Assembly (NCBI RefSeq): GCF_963678635.1
Contig: NC_087067.1
Coordinates: forward strand, 21,771,547-21,835,546
Length of the DNA stretch: 64,000 nucleotides
Direction: 5' to 3'
From: Symsagittifera roscoffensis
Taxonomy: Eukaryota > Xenacoelomorpha > Acoela > Convolutidae
The translations under genes and the position numbers were made by a program. The notes beneath the pieces were generated by a model. It was not told where the DNA came from and did no database searches. It saw nothing but the letters and a program-made list of their open reading frames with translations. The stretch's first letter is position 1. The number at the start of each line of letters is the position of its first letter. Shown here one piece after another: positions 38,861-53,700 of the stretch.

Positions 38861-41800
38861 AAACGCTAGTATAATTTAAGTGGTGGAGTCTGTTTGGCAG
38901 AATTGAAACACGCTGCTAAGCATAAGTTGAACAAGACTGCTCGTATCCAGGCAAAGCCTTGGATGTTGCGGTTGCCCAATAATTAGTCTCGAATAGTTTT
39001 TGGTAAATGGAAATGTGAAAGAGCAAAAACATATTCTTCAATTTGAAAAAACTACTCATATGAGGAAAAGACTTGAATAGTCCTTTCCAATTTTTTTATT
39101 GTGATTTTTTCTCATGGATTTTATGTATTTTCAAACGTTTGACTTCCTGGAAATGTGAACTATCTGAAGTAATTGCTATCATGGTTTTAGTTTTCAAGAG
39201 TTTTCGAAAAGAAGCATGTAAAGGAAACATTTGCCTCTGCTTGGAAGTTTTAAAATTTGACGTAGGTTAATTACGTTAAGTAGTTATGCGTTGTAGATTA
39301 GCGCTGCTGTCATTCGTTTTGAGGCTTAAAAATATATTTTCAGGCTGAAAACAACTTTGAATGAGCCTTTACTAATTAAACAACAAGGGTTTATGATTTT
39401 TTTTATCTCTAGGCTCATCCAATTATAACCAAAACATAGACCAAAATAACTCTTTCTTCCGAAAATGTCAAGCTGAATGAAAGCATACGGAAGGGAAGCG
39501 TACTCGACCAAATTCAAGTTATTTGCACTTTGCACCATACTTTGACGGATTCAACCAAAAAATGGGATTTCAACAGAAAATAATGGATCGCTTTTAATCA
39601 GTTTTAGCTCAAGCTGAACTCAGTTTTAGCTCAAGCTGAACTCAAGCTTTATTATTTCCTTTGAGTAATACACAGCTTCAAAACAGGTTTTTTAAATCTG
39701 TTTGAGACTCAATAAAAAACAGAATTGATTTTAATCGTTTCAAGAGCGCTATTTTTTGAAAGCGTAGGCGTTTTCTAACCCTCCTTTAATTGATTACTGA
39801 AATCCATTTGGGAAAGTCTATATTTAAAATAACTTTTGATGCTCTCAATTGCCAGTTGAGAGCCTCAAAAGTCGTTTTAAATATAGAATTGTGACCTTTA
39901 ATGTAGACTTTTCAATATAATGCAAGAAAACGGTTCACAGAACTACAAGAAAATGGGTCAATATGCAAGAAAACGGGTCAACCATTTTGCTTAGTAAATT
40001 TACAAGTAGATTAAAAAAATTGGAAAAAGCCACCGAATCGAATAAAACTGACTATTTCCTTGCGTTCTGCAAGAAGTCTAGAGATGCAAGATTTTTTTTT
40101 GAAAAATTATGTTTTCATTGTGTTTAATGTTTTTTTTGTATGCATGGTGCTATTTTATACCTTCCGCAATCTCTAGCATTCTTTACCTCAAGCTCTAATT
40201 CAACTGCGTTTAATCGACCAATGTTTTGACGAAATCAATTTGGTCAATGATTTATTTCAACACTTCGACCTGGGAATTGTACAATAAACTTGAAGGATTT
40301 TGAGCATAAGTAGTTAGTTGTTTCACTTTTATAATTATATGACAAAATTTTTTTGAGCGCCTTTTTCTAACAAACAAAACACTAAATAATCCATCGTAAG
40401 TAAGTTGGTATAACTGAACAACAAAATTTTTGCTAAATAAAAACTGAGTTAATTTTTGCTAAATGATTGTGAAATGCTTTAAAGACACGATGACTTAGTT
40501 TTAAAAGCACAGTTGTTTGTTCAAGTTGATCAAAATGTAGGGTTCCTTTTTTTTAATCCAAACAACTTAACACCATACAAAATACTTCCCTACTTTTTGT
40601 TGCCTTAACAGTTTAACATCGCTACATTTTAAAACCAATTATATAACTTAACACAGTTTTAATCCAAAATGAAAAAAAAACTTTCTTCGAAGGGGACTTC
40701 CATAAACATCAAAGATTTAAACGAGAGAAATTTTTTCCATTTAAAGCCAGACAATGTGGCGCTACTTAATTCGCGAAAAAAACTGACCCTGCCAATAACT
40801 TCAATGAATCTTTCCAAACCGAAACGAATAGGCCTTGCCAATGTTTTCAATTAATCCTTCCAAAAAGAACCAAAAACAAGCACAAGTTCAATGAACTTCA
40901 AAAGCCCTCAAATAATTAGATGGAATTTGACTAATATGGCCTAATTTTCCAGACTTTTTCATTCGGTTTAGAAATTTGAAAAAGGTTTAACCAATGCCAA
41001 AATCCTAAAAAACATTTATTTTAGAATCATTCTCCAGCTGAAACTTATAACCTGACCGCTTTGTCATCTTTTTTTAACTGTTGGCACAAAAACGCAAAGC
41101 TAAAGGGTTTGCCAGCCCCTAGTCTCAACCTAGCATCCCGAAAAATAAGGGCGATTGTCCTGGGATTAAATGCTCAGGCACGAGTCAAGTTCTTGCGTTA
41201 AGTTACGTTTCCAGGAGTCGTCAGGGAAACGTCTTTTCAAAGAAAAGCTGTCAAAAGTTTAAGTAGGATTAAGTTTTCAATTTTGATAGAACGAAAGAAT
41301 TAAGGAAAATGACAAAAATTACAATGACTTAACATAAACTAGATAATGCTCTGAAAAATTACAATTCAATTTTTTCTTCCTAAACGGACGTTATGTTTTG
41401 TGATACTTCATTTAAAACTCGATATTTTTTCCTTTTTGTTAATTTATGCATCAAAAAAAGTTAGTTTTTGCACGGAAGCGTTTTTTGCAGGCTGCCCACT
41501 ACCTTGGGTGGGCTTCACTGAAATAGGATTGAATCTCGAAATGCCATCCCTCTACAGCATTTGTTGTTTAAGCGTTTCATCCGGCTGGTTCCGAAGGGAA
41601 GGTGGAAATAAATCTTCGTGGTTCGGCTTCAATCTTTTTATATAAGTAGAACCAAATTGCAAAGTGAGACACATCTCGTCTTTTTTCTCAATTTTCCGGG
41701 GTCTAAACAATTTTTGTCTCATAAATTTTGAGGTTTCTGAACGATCACATCATAAGAATCGCCGATTTTTTCTTGTTTTTCAAATGCAAGAGAAGGCAGC

Positions 41801-42190
41801 AGTTTTAAAGCAAGTGCTAAATCGTGATTGGTTTCATAGGTCAGTTTCAGAGCCAATTCATTTTTTTCTCAATTATGTCTGGGAGAGATGGAAAAAACAA
41901 ACTGATAAATGTGCTCAGAAAATTTTTTTTGGAAGGACCGAAGAGAAGGTTGCTCAAAATTTAATAAAATTTTTAGGCCGGCATTGGGTGCTAGATCATT
42001 TAACGCCTTCAAATAGCGATTGTAGGTTTTTTGGTTTTGTTAGGAAGGAAGGCGTAATTACAAGCTGGCGCAATGCAAAATACACTAACTGATTATAATT
42101 GATAGAACAATTTTGGAGCAATTTTAAAAGTTTCGTCGACTAACCAGAAAGATGATTTCTCAAGAAAGCGTAGCATTTCAGGGCCCCGGC
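38861..42190. other. Unassigned stretch
   Basis: No convincing gene. A block at about 38880-38990 is a diverged copy of the dispersed repeat that also forms the 1.3-kb array. A 24-bp direct duplication (CAGTTTTAGCTCAAGCTGAACT) is at about 39600-39645. A 142-codon plus frame at 41664-42092 contains a moderately protein-like middle (LKQVLNRDWFHRSVSEPIHF) but no family I recognise. Confidence 0.35.
39819..39885. repeat. Foldback hairpin with arms of about 30 nt
   Basis: TATATTTAAAATAACTTTTG on the left pairs with CAAAAGTCGTTTTAAATATA on the right, around a centre containing CTCTCAATTGCCAGTTGAGAG. Few mismatches occur in the stem. It could be a miniature foldback element. Confidence 0.75.
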
Positions 42191-42720
42191 TCAAAATGAT
42201 TCACCTGTGATCATTTGATCCACTGTTATAACGGAATTTTTTTTTTCAAAAATTCCAGCAACGGGGATGTGCGGCATATTTACATCTAGCTGCTTACGTG
42301 TGCACAGAGCCGTTCGGATCAATTTGTATTTACTTGGAAGGGCAAATTGACAGGCCAAATTGTTTGTAACTGCCAAAACCGCACTGGCAACTAAGACAGT
42401 CGGGGTAAATCTCTCGCTGAGATCTTTTAAATGCTTTATGACATTTCGGGCATCTGATTTTCCCACTGAAATGTCATGGTTATGCTCTCCACGCGTCTCG
42501 ATCAATTCGTTATTTTCTGTAATGGCACTCGCTTGACATTTTTGTGTTTGATATTTTGAGCAAATTCAGTATTCGGTAAACCGATTTTTTTGTTTGAAAT
42601 AAAATTCGTGGCCGGACGCTATAAGAATCGGCTTGTTTTTAGATGAAACTGTGAGTTCGAAAGGAGACTCAATCAAAATGAGTTTTTTGTGTTTGCGTTT
42701 GTTTATCACTTGAGTAAACT
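42191..42720 (-). pseudogene. FLYWCH zinc-finger gene fragment with in-frame stop
   Basis: On the minus strand one frame encodes a recognisable FLYWCH-type domain. It includes SSKNKPILIASGHEFYF, then a stop (TGA, 42568-42566) where the family has Trp, then ICSKYQTQKCQASAITENN and finally the ETRGEHNHD zinc-ligand end. A further 90 residues resemble the linker that precedes the DDE domain in MULE-type transposase proteins. The Trp-to-stop change suggests decay. No catalytic domain follows, because the frame ends at 42191. It may be a relic of a Mutator-like element or a processed FLYWCH gene; a functional exon using only the part after the stop is less likely. Confidence 0.72.
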
Positions 42721-44715
42721 ATAAAATGACTGTCAGAATTTCATTTTTATCAGAAATTTTACATCATATTGTTAAGAATTAGCACAAGCTGAATTTTTTA
42801 TTGATCATAATGGTTTAGCGAAAAGTCTCATTGAAAATAAATTACGAATTTGTTGATAAGAGTCTTCAGTAATTTAGGAAGCCTCATTTTAGCATGTATA
42901 ACTAAGATAAGTCAAATTTTTTATTATGGTGCGTTCGTTAATTGCAGGATTAACTTTGGTGTGATAAGAGTTAAGATAAGGAATTCATACAGCAATATTT
43001 TTAGTAAATGATTAGGTCTTGAAATGTATGGTGTTAAACTGGAAAGTAGGAGTTAAATTGTTCTGGGTTTGAATTGTTTAGTATTGAAATGACTAAGTGT
43101 TAAAATGTACGGTGTTAAATTGCACGGTAATAAATTGTACGACACCTAAATTGGTATAACTGAACTAATTTGATATAACTGCACAAAAAATTTTTTGCTA
43201 AATTAAATCTTTTTTAATTTTCGCTAAATGATTGTGAAATGCTTTAAAGACAGAGAATGATTTAGTTTTAAAAGCACAGCTGTTTGTTGAAGTTGAACAA
43301 AATTTAGTAATGCAGTTTTCCTTCTATGACCTATACCAAAAATGAAACAAAAAAATGTTCGACCAGCATTTTCCATACTATGGGGTTGTATGAATAGCAC
43401 TCTTCGTTTACGATTTTCCTAACTTTTAATTTCAAGCTTCTTTTAATTTTCGTGTTAGTTTGCTTCCAAGAACATCAACCGTTTCTTATAAACGCATCTC
43501 GACAGCTCGGAATGTGCGACCATCAGAATATTTTCTGAGTTGGGTGGGAGTGCAGCGATCAAGTGACAACTATGGAACTTATCGCAGCAAATTGGAGTAA
43601 AGCTGTCCAAATCTCGTTTGTTGAATCGCTTGAGTTAGCACTTCACAGCAACTTTGCGCAACAAAGAAAGAGTTTCAATCTCCAAAAATGCACCATGTAA
43701 CGTCCTTAGGCCCCCAAATAGTTTTCAATACTTTCAGTTTCCCCATTAAAACTAAAAAATGTAGCATTAATTCACTCAAGCTATCAGTGTCTCAGAGTCA
43801 AAAGGAATAGCTTTAAGTCAATAATGGCAAAACGCTCAAATATATTAAATGATTTTTTTTCAAATTTTATCATGGTTCAGACTTTCGAAGAAAGTGACAA
43901 AATATTTGAGCTCAGGGTGATTTTTTTTCTCCGGACAAGTTTCGACTTTTTACATCGCACAAATGGTACTGCTACTATCAGATCAACAATAAAAAATATA
44001 TTTTAATAGTGACAGTGATAGTTTTTTGTAAAGTTATGTGCTGTTAAAGATTGCAAAGTGAGCCAATTTGGTACATATTAAGCGCCAAATATTTCATGCA
44101 ACAAACGAAAAAGCGGAGATTCAATCCGCTTAGAAATGGCTCCAAATTGACTTGAGGTTCCCAAGTAGCCTATTCAAAGTTTTTTCAAAGATCTTCACTT
44201 ATCGTCAGGTTGATTTTTAAAAAAATCTTAGTTTTTTTTTTACAAAAGTTTTCATCGTTATTGCATTATTTGAAAAAAATTTTTCAATTTGACAAAAACA
44301 AAACAAAATTGATCTCTTGATTTTTTCGAAACTTGAAAAATCAATTTTTTTTTCATTTCGAGTTTTAAAAGATTGAGGCTCGTATCATTTTAATTTAAAG
44401 TCAATTCCTTTTTCCTTTTTTCACATACGAAACTCATTTTGAAGTACGGCTTGAGACGTTTTGTTCACAAGAGAATGAACAACATATGGTTTCTACCCAG
44501 CTTTGTTAGTTTGTATCGCAATTGATTTTTCGACAGAAGGTAAAACATAAATCTTGGTAATTTTTCGGCTTGTGAGTAATTATTTGTCCAAAAGGAACTG
44601 ATAAAGAAAAAAAAACAGAAACAAAAAAGTAATTAGCTACCATTAAGGTATAAAATTTTTTCAATTGAGTAAAAGTTATAAATTTAGCTCGTATTAGAAC
44701 AACAGTCCCCTAAAA
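42721..44715. other. Unassigned stretch with one inverted dispersed-repeat copy
   Basis: No gene is supported. At about 43840-44170 the sequence matches the reverse complement of part of the 1.3-kb array (GAAAGTGACAAAATATTTGAGCTC, then GCGGAGATTCAATCCGC). A block at about 43160-43300 is a diverged direct repeat of about 40400-40520 (ATTTTCGCTAAATGATTGTGAAATGCTTTAAAGACA). Confidence 0.4.
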
Positions 44716-47700
44716 AATTGTGACCTCCACTTAACGGTTACAAAGAAAAGTTTGGCTTGAATAAATTATTCACCTTTTTAAAAACAAAAACCAGAAAACC
44801 ACAAGCTATGTAAAGTACGAAATGAGACAAGACTGCGCGTAGCTTAGCGAAGCTCTGAATGTTATGACTGCCTTTTAAGGTGTATGGAACAGTAATAACT
44901 TAAAAAATATTAAAAAAATATAATTAACATTCTTTTTCAAATTGAGATTTTTGTGAAATTCATCACCATGTAAAGTGCAGAGTGATTGATTTTGCTCCCA
45001 TTAAAAGTCAAGTATGGCAAATAGATTTCCATGCTTATAAACCCGCGTTTTTTAACCTCCTTTTTTAATCCCCCTCATTTGACCCCGGAATTAAAAACCT
45101 TAGCCACAATTAAACCCCTTTCTAATACCAAATTTGAAATTTACTTAAAAAATTAGAACCAAAATCAAATTTACTTGAAACGAGTTTGGTACCATAGCGT
45201 CGGTAAAAGTCAAAGCTTTAGCTGCGAAGTTTTTTGCAAAACAAAACGGAATAATATGCAATCTGCCAAATGCGGTTTAGATTTGAACAGAAATGAATAA
45301 CCCCACTTTTCCTAATTTCCTCTCATACAACTCCAGAATTAGATAGCGTCGGGTAACATCAAAGCTTTAATTGAGAAAAAATTTTGCCAAACAAAACAAA
45401 ATAATACGCAAGCTGCTAAATGCGGCTTCGATCTGAACAAAAATCATCATGTCGGGCGATTTAAAAACGCGGGGTGGTAAGCTTGGGAACCGGCAAATAG
45501 CCTGCTTCAACCAATGTCGAACGATTTCTAGGACGAGTTAAATATCCGCTTACAAGTTGATAGCTCGAAAAAAACTGCGCGATAATTTCCCATATTTGTC
45601 AAAATGGCAATCTTTAAACTCCCACATTTTTACGAAATATGTTCTCGTGTGAAACTTTTTTTCAATTGTAAGATTAAGACAACAATACCTTTTCCTTGAT
45701 TAAAACATTGTCAAAAATAGCTAGTTAAATAATCGAAGTTTTCTGAAGAAAAATCCAACCCGAGCGCAAATACTCCGTTACTTTCGTTAGGAAAAACGGA
45801 ACGATATTTTGCTTGCAGCAAAAAAATTAAAGGGAACAAAAAAGATTGACTCAACTCAATTTGGAACAATTTCTGGGTCGAATTAAGTTTCCGCTTACGC
45901 GTTAAGAGCAAAAAAAATATCGCGAGTTGATATCCAAAATTCATACAACAATATCCAAAATTCATACAACAAAAAATTTCAAAAAAATTGTCAATCTTTA
46001 AATCTGAATGTTAGGACCTACCCTTAACGGTTTTAAAGAAAAATTTGGCTGGAACAAATTGATCACACTTTCAAAAACAACTTTTTTGAAAAGGAAAAAC
46101 CACACGCCATGTTAAGTACGAAATGAGACAAGACTGCACGTATGACTGCCTTTTAAGGTGTATGGAACAGTAATACCTTAAAAAAAAATATTTAAAAATT
46201 ATATTGAATTTTTTTTTCAAATTGAGACTTTTTTGAAAATCATCAACCCACACACCATGTAAAGTGCAGAGTGAGTGATTATGCTCCCATTAAAAGTCAA
46301 TTATGGCAAATACATTCCCATGCTTATCAACCGGCGTTTTTTAACCCCCTTTTTTAAATCCCCCTCGTTTGACACCGGAATTAAATAACTTAGCCACAAT
46401 TAAACCCCTTTCTAATACCAAATGTGAAATTTACTTGAAAAATTAGAATCAAAGTAAAATTTACTTGAAAAGAGTTTGACAGCTTAGCGTCGGTAAAAGT
46501 CAAAGCTTTAGCTGCGAAGTTTTTTGCAAAACAAAACGGAATAATATGCAATCTGCCAAATGCGGTTTAGATTTGAACAGAAATGAATAACCCCACTTTT
46601 CCTAAATTTCCTCTCATATAACTCCAGAGTTAGATAGCGTCGGGTAACATCAAAGCTTGATTGAGAAAAAACTTTGCCAAACAAAACAAAATAATACGCA
46701 AGCTGCTAAATGCGGCTTCGATCTAAACAAAAATCATCATGTCGGGGGATTTAAAAACGCAAGGTGGTAAGCTTGGAAACCGGCAAATAGCCTGCTTCAA
46801 CCAATGTCGAACGATTTCTAGGACGAATTAAATCTCCGCTTACAAGTTGATAGCTCGAAATAAACTGCGCGTTAATTTCCCATATTTGTCAAAATGGCAA
46901 TCTTTAAACTCCCACATTTTTACGAAAAATGTTCTCGTGTGAAACTTTTTTTAAATTATAAGATTAAGACAACAACACCTTTTCATTGATTAAAAAATAG
47001 TCAAAAATAGCTAGCTAAAAAATCGAAGTTTTCTGATGAAAAATCCAACCCGAGCACAAATACTCCGTTAGGAAAATCGGAACAATATTTTGCTTGCTGC
47101 AAAAAAATTGAAGGGAACAAAAAAGAATAACTCAACTCAATTTGGAACAATTTTTGGGTCAAATTAAGTTTCCGCTTACGCGTTAGGAGCAAAAAAAATA
47201 TGGCGTATTGATATTCAAAATTCATACAAAACAAGTAAAAAAAATGTCAATCTTTAAATCTGGAAGTTAGGACCTACCCTTAACGGTTTTAAAGAAAAAT
47301 TTGACTGAAACAAATTGATCACATTTTCAAAAACTCTTTTTTGAAAAAGAAAAACCACACGATATGTAAAGTACGAAATAAGACAAGACTGCGCGTATCA
47401 GGACGAAGCTCTGATTGTTATGACTGCCTTTTTTTTTAAGGTGTATGGAACAGTAAAAACTTTAAAAAAATATAAAAAGTATAATGAAATTTTTTTTCAA
47501 ACTGAAATTTTTGTGAATTTCATCCCTCACACGCCATGTACGCCATGTAAAGTTCAGAAGGAATGATTTTGCTCCCATTAAAAGTCAAGTATGGCAAATA
47601 GATTCCCATGCTTATCAACCCGCGTTTTTTAACCCCCTTTTTTAATCCCCCTCATTTGACCCCGGAATTAAATACCTTAGCCACAACTAAACCCCTTTCT

Positions 47701-50700
47701 AATACCAAATTTGAAGTTTACCTAAAAAATTAGAACCAAAATCAAATTTACTGGAAACGAGTTTGGTACCATAGCGTCGGTAAAAATCGAAGCTTTAGCT
47801 GCGAAGTTTTTTGCAAAACGAAACGGAATAATATGCAATCTGGCAAATGCGGTTTAGATTTAAACAGAAATGAGAAACCCCTTTTTCCTAATTTCCTCTC
47901 TTATAACTCCAGAATTAGATAGCGTCGGATAAAATTAAAGCTTTAATTGAGAAAATTGTTTGCAAAACAAAACAAAATAATACGCAAGCTGCTAAACGCG
48001 GCTTCGATCTGAACAAAAATCATCAGGTCGGGGTAAAATAGGTTTAAAAACGCGGGTTGGTAAGCTTGGTAACCGGCAAATAGCCTGCTTCAACCAATGT
48101 CGAACAATTTCTAGGACGAATTAAATCTCCGCTCATAAGTTGATAGCTCGAAAAAAAACTGCGCGTTATTTTCCCATGTTTGTCAAATTTACAATTTTAA
48201 AACTTCCACACTTTTACTAAAAATGTCCTCGTGTGATATTTTTTTTCAATTAGTTCAATTTGTTTTCAAGACAGCAATACCTTTTCATTGATTAAAAAAT
48301 TGTCAAAAAAGGTTTGTTAAAAAACTGAAATTTTCTGAAGAAAAATCCAACCCGAGCACAAATACTCCGTTGTTTTCGTTAGGAAAGTCGGAACAATATT
48401 TTGTTTGCAGCAAAAAATTAAAAGGAACAAAAAAGCATGACTCAACTCAATTTGGAACAGTTTCTGGGTCAAATTCAGTTTCGCTTACGCGTTAATGGCA
48501 AAAAAGATATCACGTGTTGATATCCAAAACTCATACAAAAAATTCAAAAAAAATAGTCAATCTTTAGGTCTAAGTGTTAGGATCTAACCTTAACAGTTTT
48601 GAAGTAAAATTTGGCTGGAACAAATTGATCACATTTTCAAAAACAACTTTTTTTGAAAAGGAAAAACCACACGCTATGTAAAGTACGAAAAGAGACAAAA
48701 CTGCCCGTATCAGGGCGAAGCTCTGAATGTTATGACTGCCTTTTCAGGTGTATGGAACAGTAAAAACTTTAAAACAAATATAAAAAATATAATGAACTTT
48801 TTTTTCAAATTGAGATTTTTGTGAAATTCATCACCCCGCACGCCGTGTAAAGTGCAGAGTGATTGATTTTGCTCCCATTAAAAGTCAAGAATGGCAAATA
48901 GATTCCCATGCTTATCAAACCGCGTTTTTTAACCCCCTTTTTTAATCCCCCTCATTTGACCACGGAATTAAATAACTTAGCCACAATTAAACCCCTTTCT
49001 AATAACAAATGTGAAATTTACTTGAAAAATTAGAATCAAAGTGATATTTACTTGAAACGAGTTTGGTGCCAAAGCGTCGGTAAAAATCAAAACTTTAGCT
49101 GCGAATTTTTTTTGCAAAACAAAACGAAATAAAATGCAGTCTGCCAAATCCGGCTTAGAATTGAACAGAAATGAATAACCCCACTTTTCCTAAATTTCCT
49201 CTCATATAACGCCAGAATTAGATAGCGTCGGTTAACTCCAAATCTTTAATTGGGAAAAACTTTTGCAAAACAAAGCGAAATAATACGCAAGCTGCTAAAT
49301 GCGGCTTCGATCTGAACAAAAACCATCAAGTCGAGGGATATAAAAACACGGCGTGGTAAGCTTGGAAACCGGCAAATAGCCTGCTTCAACCAGTGTCGAA
49401 CGATTTCTAGGACGAATTAAATCTCCGCTTACAAGTTGATAGCTCGAAATAACCTGCGCTTTATTTTCCCATATTTGTCAAAATGGCAATCTTTAAACTC
49501 CCACATTTTTACAAAAAATTTTCTCGTGTGAAACTCAATTATAAGATTAAGACAACAACACCTTTTTATTGATTAAAAAATAGTCAAAATAGCTAGGTAA
49601 AAAATCCAAGTTTTCTGAAGAAAAATCCAACCTGCGCACAAATACTCCGTTACTTTAGGAAAAACGGAACAATATTTTGCTTGCAGCAAAAATTGAAGGG
49701 AACAAAAAAGCATGACTCAACTCAGTTTGGAACAATTTCTGGGTCGGGTTAAGTTTCCGCTTACGCTTTTATGGCAAAAAAGATATCGCGTGTTGATATC
49801 CAAAATTCATACAACAAAAAAACTCAAAAAAAAATTGTCAATCTTTAAAACTGAATTTTAGGACCTACCCTAAACGGTTATAAAGTAAAATTTGGCTGGA
49901 ACAAAAGGATCACATTTTCAAAATCAAATTTTTGAAGAAAAAACCACACGGTATGTAAAGTACAAAATGAGAAAAGACTGCGCGTATCAAGGCGAAACTC
50001 TGAATGTAATGACTGGCTTTTAGGGTGTATGGAACAGTAATAACATAAAAAATATATAAAAAATATAAAGAACATATTTTTTTCAAATTGAGGTTTTTGT
50101 GAAACCCATCACTCCACACGCCATGTAAAATGCAGAGTGATTAATTTTGCTCCCATTAAAAGACAATTATAGCAAATAGATTCCCATGCTTATCACCCCG
50201 CGTTTTTTAACCCCCTTTTTTTAATCCCCCTCATTTGACCCCAGAATTAAATAAATTAGCCACAATTAAACCCCCTTCTAATACCAAAATATAAATTTAC
50301 TTGAAACGTTAGAATCAAAGTGAAATTTACTTGAAACAAGTATGTTACCATAGCGTCGGTAAAAATCAAAGCTTAAGCAGCGAAGTCTTTTGCAAAACAA
50401 AAAGAAATAATATGCAATCTGCTAAATGCGGTTTAGATTTAAACAGAAAGGAATAACCCCACTTTTCCTAATTTCCTCTCATATAACTCCAAAATTAGAT
50501 AGCGTCGGTTAACATCAAAGCTTGAATTGAAAAAAAATTTTGCAAAACAAAGCGAAATTATACGCAAGCTGCTAGATGCGGCTTCGATCTGAACAGAAAT
50601 CGCCATGTCGGGGGGATTAATAAAATGGGTTTAAAAATGCGGGGGGTTGAGCTTGGGAACAGGCAAATAGCCTGCTTCAACCAATGTCGAACGGTTTCTA

Positions 50701-53700
50701 GGACGAATTAAATCTCCGCTTACAAGTTGATAGCGCGAAATAAATTGCGCGTTAATTTCCCATGTTTGTCAAAATGGCAATCTTCAAACTCCGACATTTT
50801 ACGAAGTATTTTCTCAGGTGAATTTTTTTTTCAATTATAAGATTAAGACAACAATACCTTTCCAATGACTAAAAAATTGTCAAAAATGGCTTGTCATAAC
50901 ATCGAAACTTTCTACGAAAAATACAACCCGAGCACAAATACTCCGTTGATTTCGTTAGGAAAAACGGAGCAATAGTTTGCTTGCAGCAAAAAATTAAAGG
51001 GAACAAAAAAGCATGACTCAATTCAATTTGGAACATTTTCTGGGTCGGATTAAGTTTCCGCTTGGGCGTTAATGGCAAAAAAGATATCGCGTGTTGATAT
51101 CCAAAATTCATACAAAAAATCAAGAAAATGGTCAATCTTTAAATCTGAATGTTAGGACCTAGCCTTAACAGTTTTGAAGTAAAATTTGGCTGGAACAAAT
51201 TGATCACATTTTCAAAAACAACTTTTTTGAAAAGGAAAAACCACACGGTATGTAAAGTACAAAATGAGAAAAGACTGCGCGTATCAAGGCGAAACTCTGA
51301 ATGTAATGACTGGCTTTTAGGGTGTATGGAACAGTAATAACATAAAAAATATATAAAAAATATAATGAACATATTTTTTTCAAATTGAGGTTTTTGTGAT
51401 ACCCATCACTCCACGCGCCATGTAAAATGCAGAGTGATTAATTTTGCTCCCATTAAAAGACAATTATAGCAAATAGATTCCCATGCTTATCAACCCGCGT
51501 TTTTTAACCCCCTTTTTTTAATCCCCCTCATTTGACCCCAGAATTAAATAAATTAGCCACAATTAAACCCCCTTCTAAAACCAAATTATAAATTTACTTG
51601 AAACGTTAGAATCAAAGTGAAATTTACTTGAAACGAGTTTGTTACCATAGCGTCGGTAAAAATCAAAGCTTAAGCAGTGAAGTCTTTTGCAAAACAAAAA
51701 GAAATAATATGCAATCTGATAAATGCGGTTTAGATTTAAACAGAAAGGAATAACCCCACTTTTCCTAATTTCCTCTCATATAACTCCAAAATTAGATAGC
51801 GTCGGTTAACATCAAAGCTTGAATTGAAAAAAAATTTTGCAAAACAAAGCGAAATTATACGCAAGCTGCTAAATGCGGCTTCGATCTGAACAGAAATTGC
51901 CATGTCGGGGGATTAATAAAATGGGTTTAAAAATGCGGGGTGTTGAGCTTGGGAACAGGCAAATAGCCTGCTTCAACCAATGTCGAACGATTTCTAGGAC
52001 GAATTAAATCTCCGCTTACAAGTTGATAGCGCGAAATAAATTGCGCGTTAATTTTCCATGTTTGTCAAAATGGCAATCTTCAAACTCCGACATTTTACGA
52101 AGTATTTTCTCAGGTGAATTTTTTTTTCAATTATAAGATTAAGACAACAATACCTTTCCATTGAGAAAAAAAATTGTCAAACATGGCTAGTCATAAAATC
52201 GAAACTTTCTAACGAAAAATACAACCCGAGCACAAATATTCCGTTACTTTCGTTAGGAAAAACGGAACAATAGTTTGCTTGCAGCAAAAAATTAAAGGGA
52301 ATAAAAAAGCATGACTCAATTCAATTTGGAACATTTTCTGGGTCGGATTAAGTTTCCGCTTGGGCGTTAATGGCAAAAAAGATATCGCGTGTTGATATCC
52401 AAAATTCATACAAAAAATCAATAAAATGGTCAATCTTTAAATCTGAATGTTAGGACCTAGCCTTAACAGTTTTGAAGTAAAATTTGGCTGGAACAAATTG
52501 ATCACATTTTCAAAAACAACTTTTTTTGAAAAGGAAAAACCACACGCTATGTAAAGTACGAAAAGAGACAAAACTGCCCGTATCAGGGCAAAGCTCTGAA
52601 TGTTATGACTGCCTTTTCAGGTGTATGGAACAGTAAAAACTTTAAAACAAATATAAAAAATATAATGAACTTTTTTTTTCAAATTGAGATTTTTGTGAAA
52701 TTCATCACCCCGCACGCCGTGTAAAGTGCAGAGTGATTGATTTTGCTCCCATTAAAAGTCAAGAATGGCAAATAGATTCCCATGCTTATCAAACCGCGTT
52801 TTTTAACCCCCTTTTTTAATCCCCCTCATTTGACCACGGAATTAAATAACTTAGCCACAATTAAATCCCTTTCTAATAACAAATGTGAAATTTACTTGAA
52901 AAATTAGAATCAAAGTGATATTTACTTGAAACGAGTTTGGTGCCAAAGCGTCGGTAAAAATCAAAACTTTAGCTGCGAATTTTTTTTGCAAAACAAAACG
53001 AAATAAAATGCAGTCTGCCAAATCCGGCTTAGAATTGAACAGAAAGGAATAACCCCACTTTTCCTAATTTCCTCTCATATAACTCCAAAATTAGATAGCG
53101 TCGGTTAACATCAAAGCTTGAATTGAAAAAAAATTTTGCAAAACAAAGCGAAATTATACTTAAGCTGCTAAATGCGGCTTCGATCTGAACAGAAATCGCC
53201 ATGTCGGGGGGATTAATAAAATGGGTTTAAAAATGCGGGGTGTTGAGCTTGGGAACAGGCAAATAGCCTGCTTCAACCAATGTCGAACGATTTCTAGGAC
53301 GAATTAAATCTCCGCTTACAAGTTGATAGCGCGAACTAATTTGCGCGTTAATTTTCCATGTTTGTCAAAATGGCAATCTTCAAACTCCGACATTTTACGA
53401 AGTATTTTCTCAGGTGAATTTTTTTTCAATTATAAGATTAAGACAACAATACCTTTCCATTGACTAAAAAATTGTCAAAAATGGCTAGTCATAAAATCGA
53501 AACTTTCTAAAGAAAAATACAACCCGAGCACAAATACTCCGTTACTTTCGTTAGGAAAAACGGAGCAATAGTTTGCTTGCAGCAAAAAATTAAAGGGAAC
53601 AAAAAAGCATGACTCAATTCAATTTGGAACATTTTCTGGGTCGGATTAAGTTTCCGCTTGGGCGTTAATGGCAAAAAAGATATCGCGTGTTGATATCCAA

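Noticed and set aside
41664-42092. 142-codon plus-strand ORF as a host gene
   Set aside because: No family resemblance, no supporting splice or promoter signals, and it lies in unassigned repeat-rich DNA; kept only as a remark.
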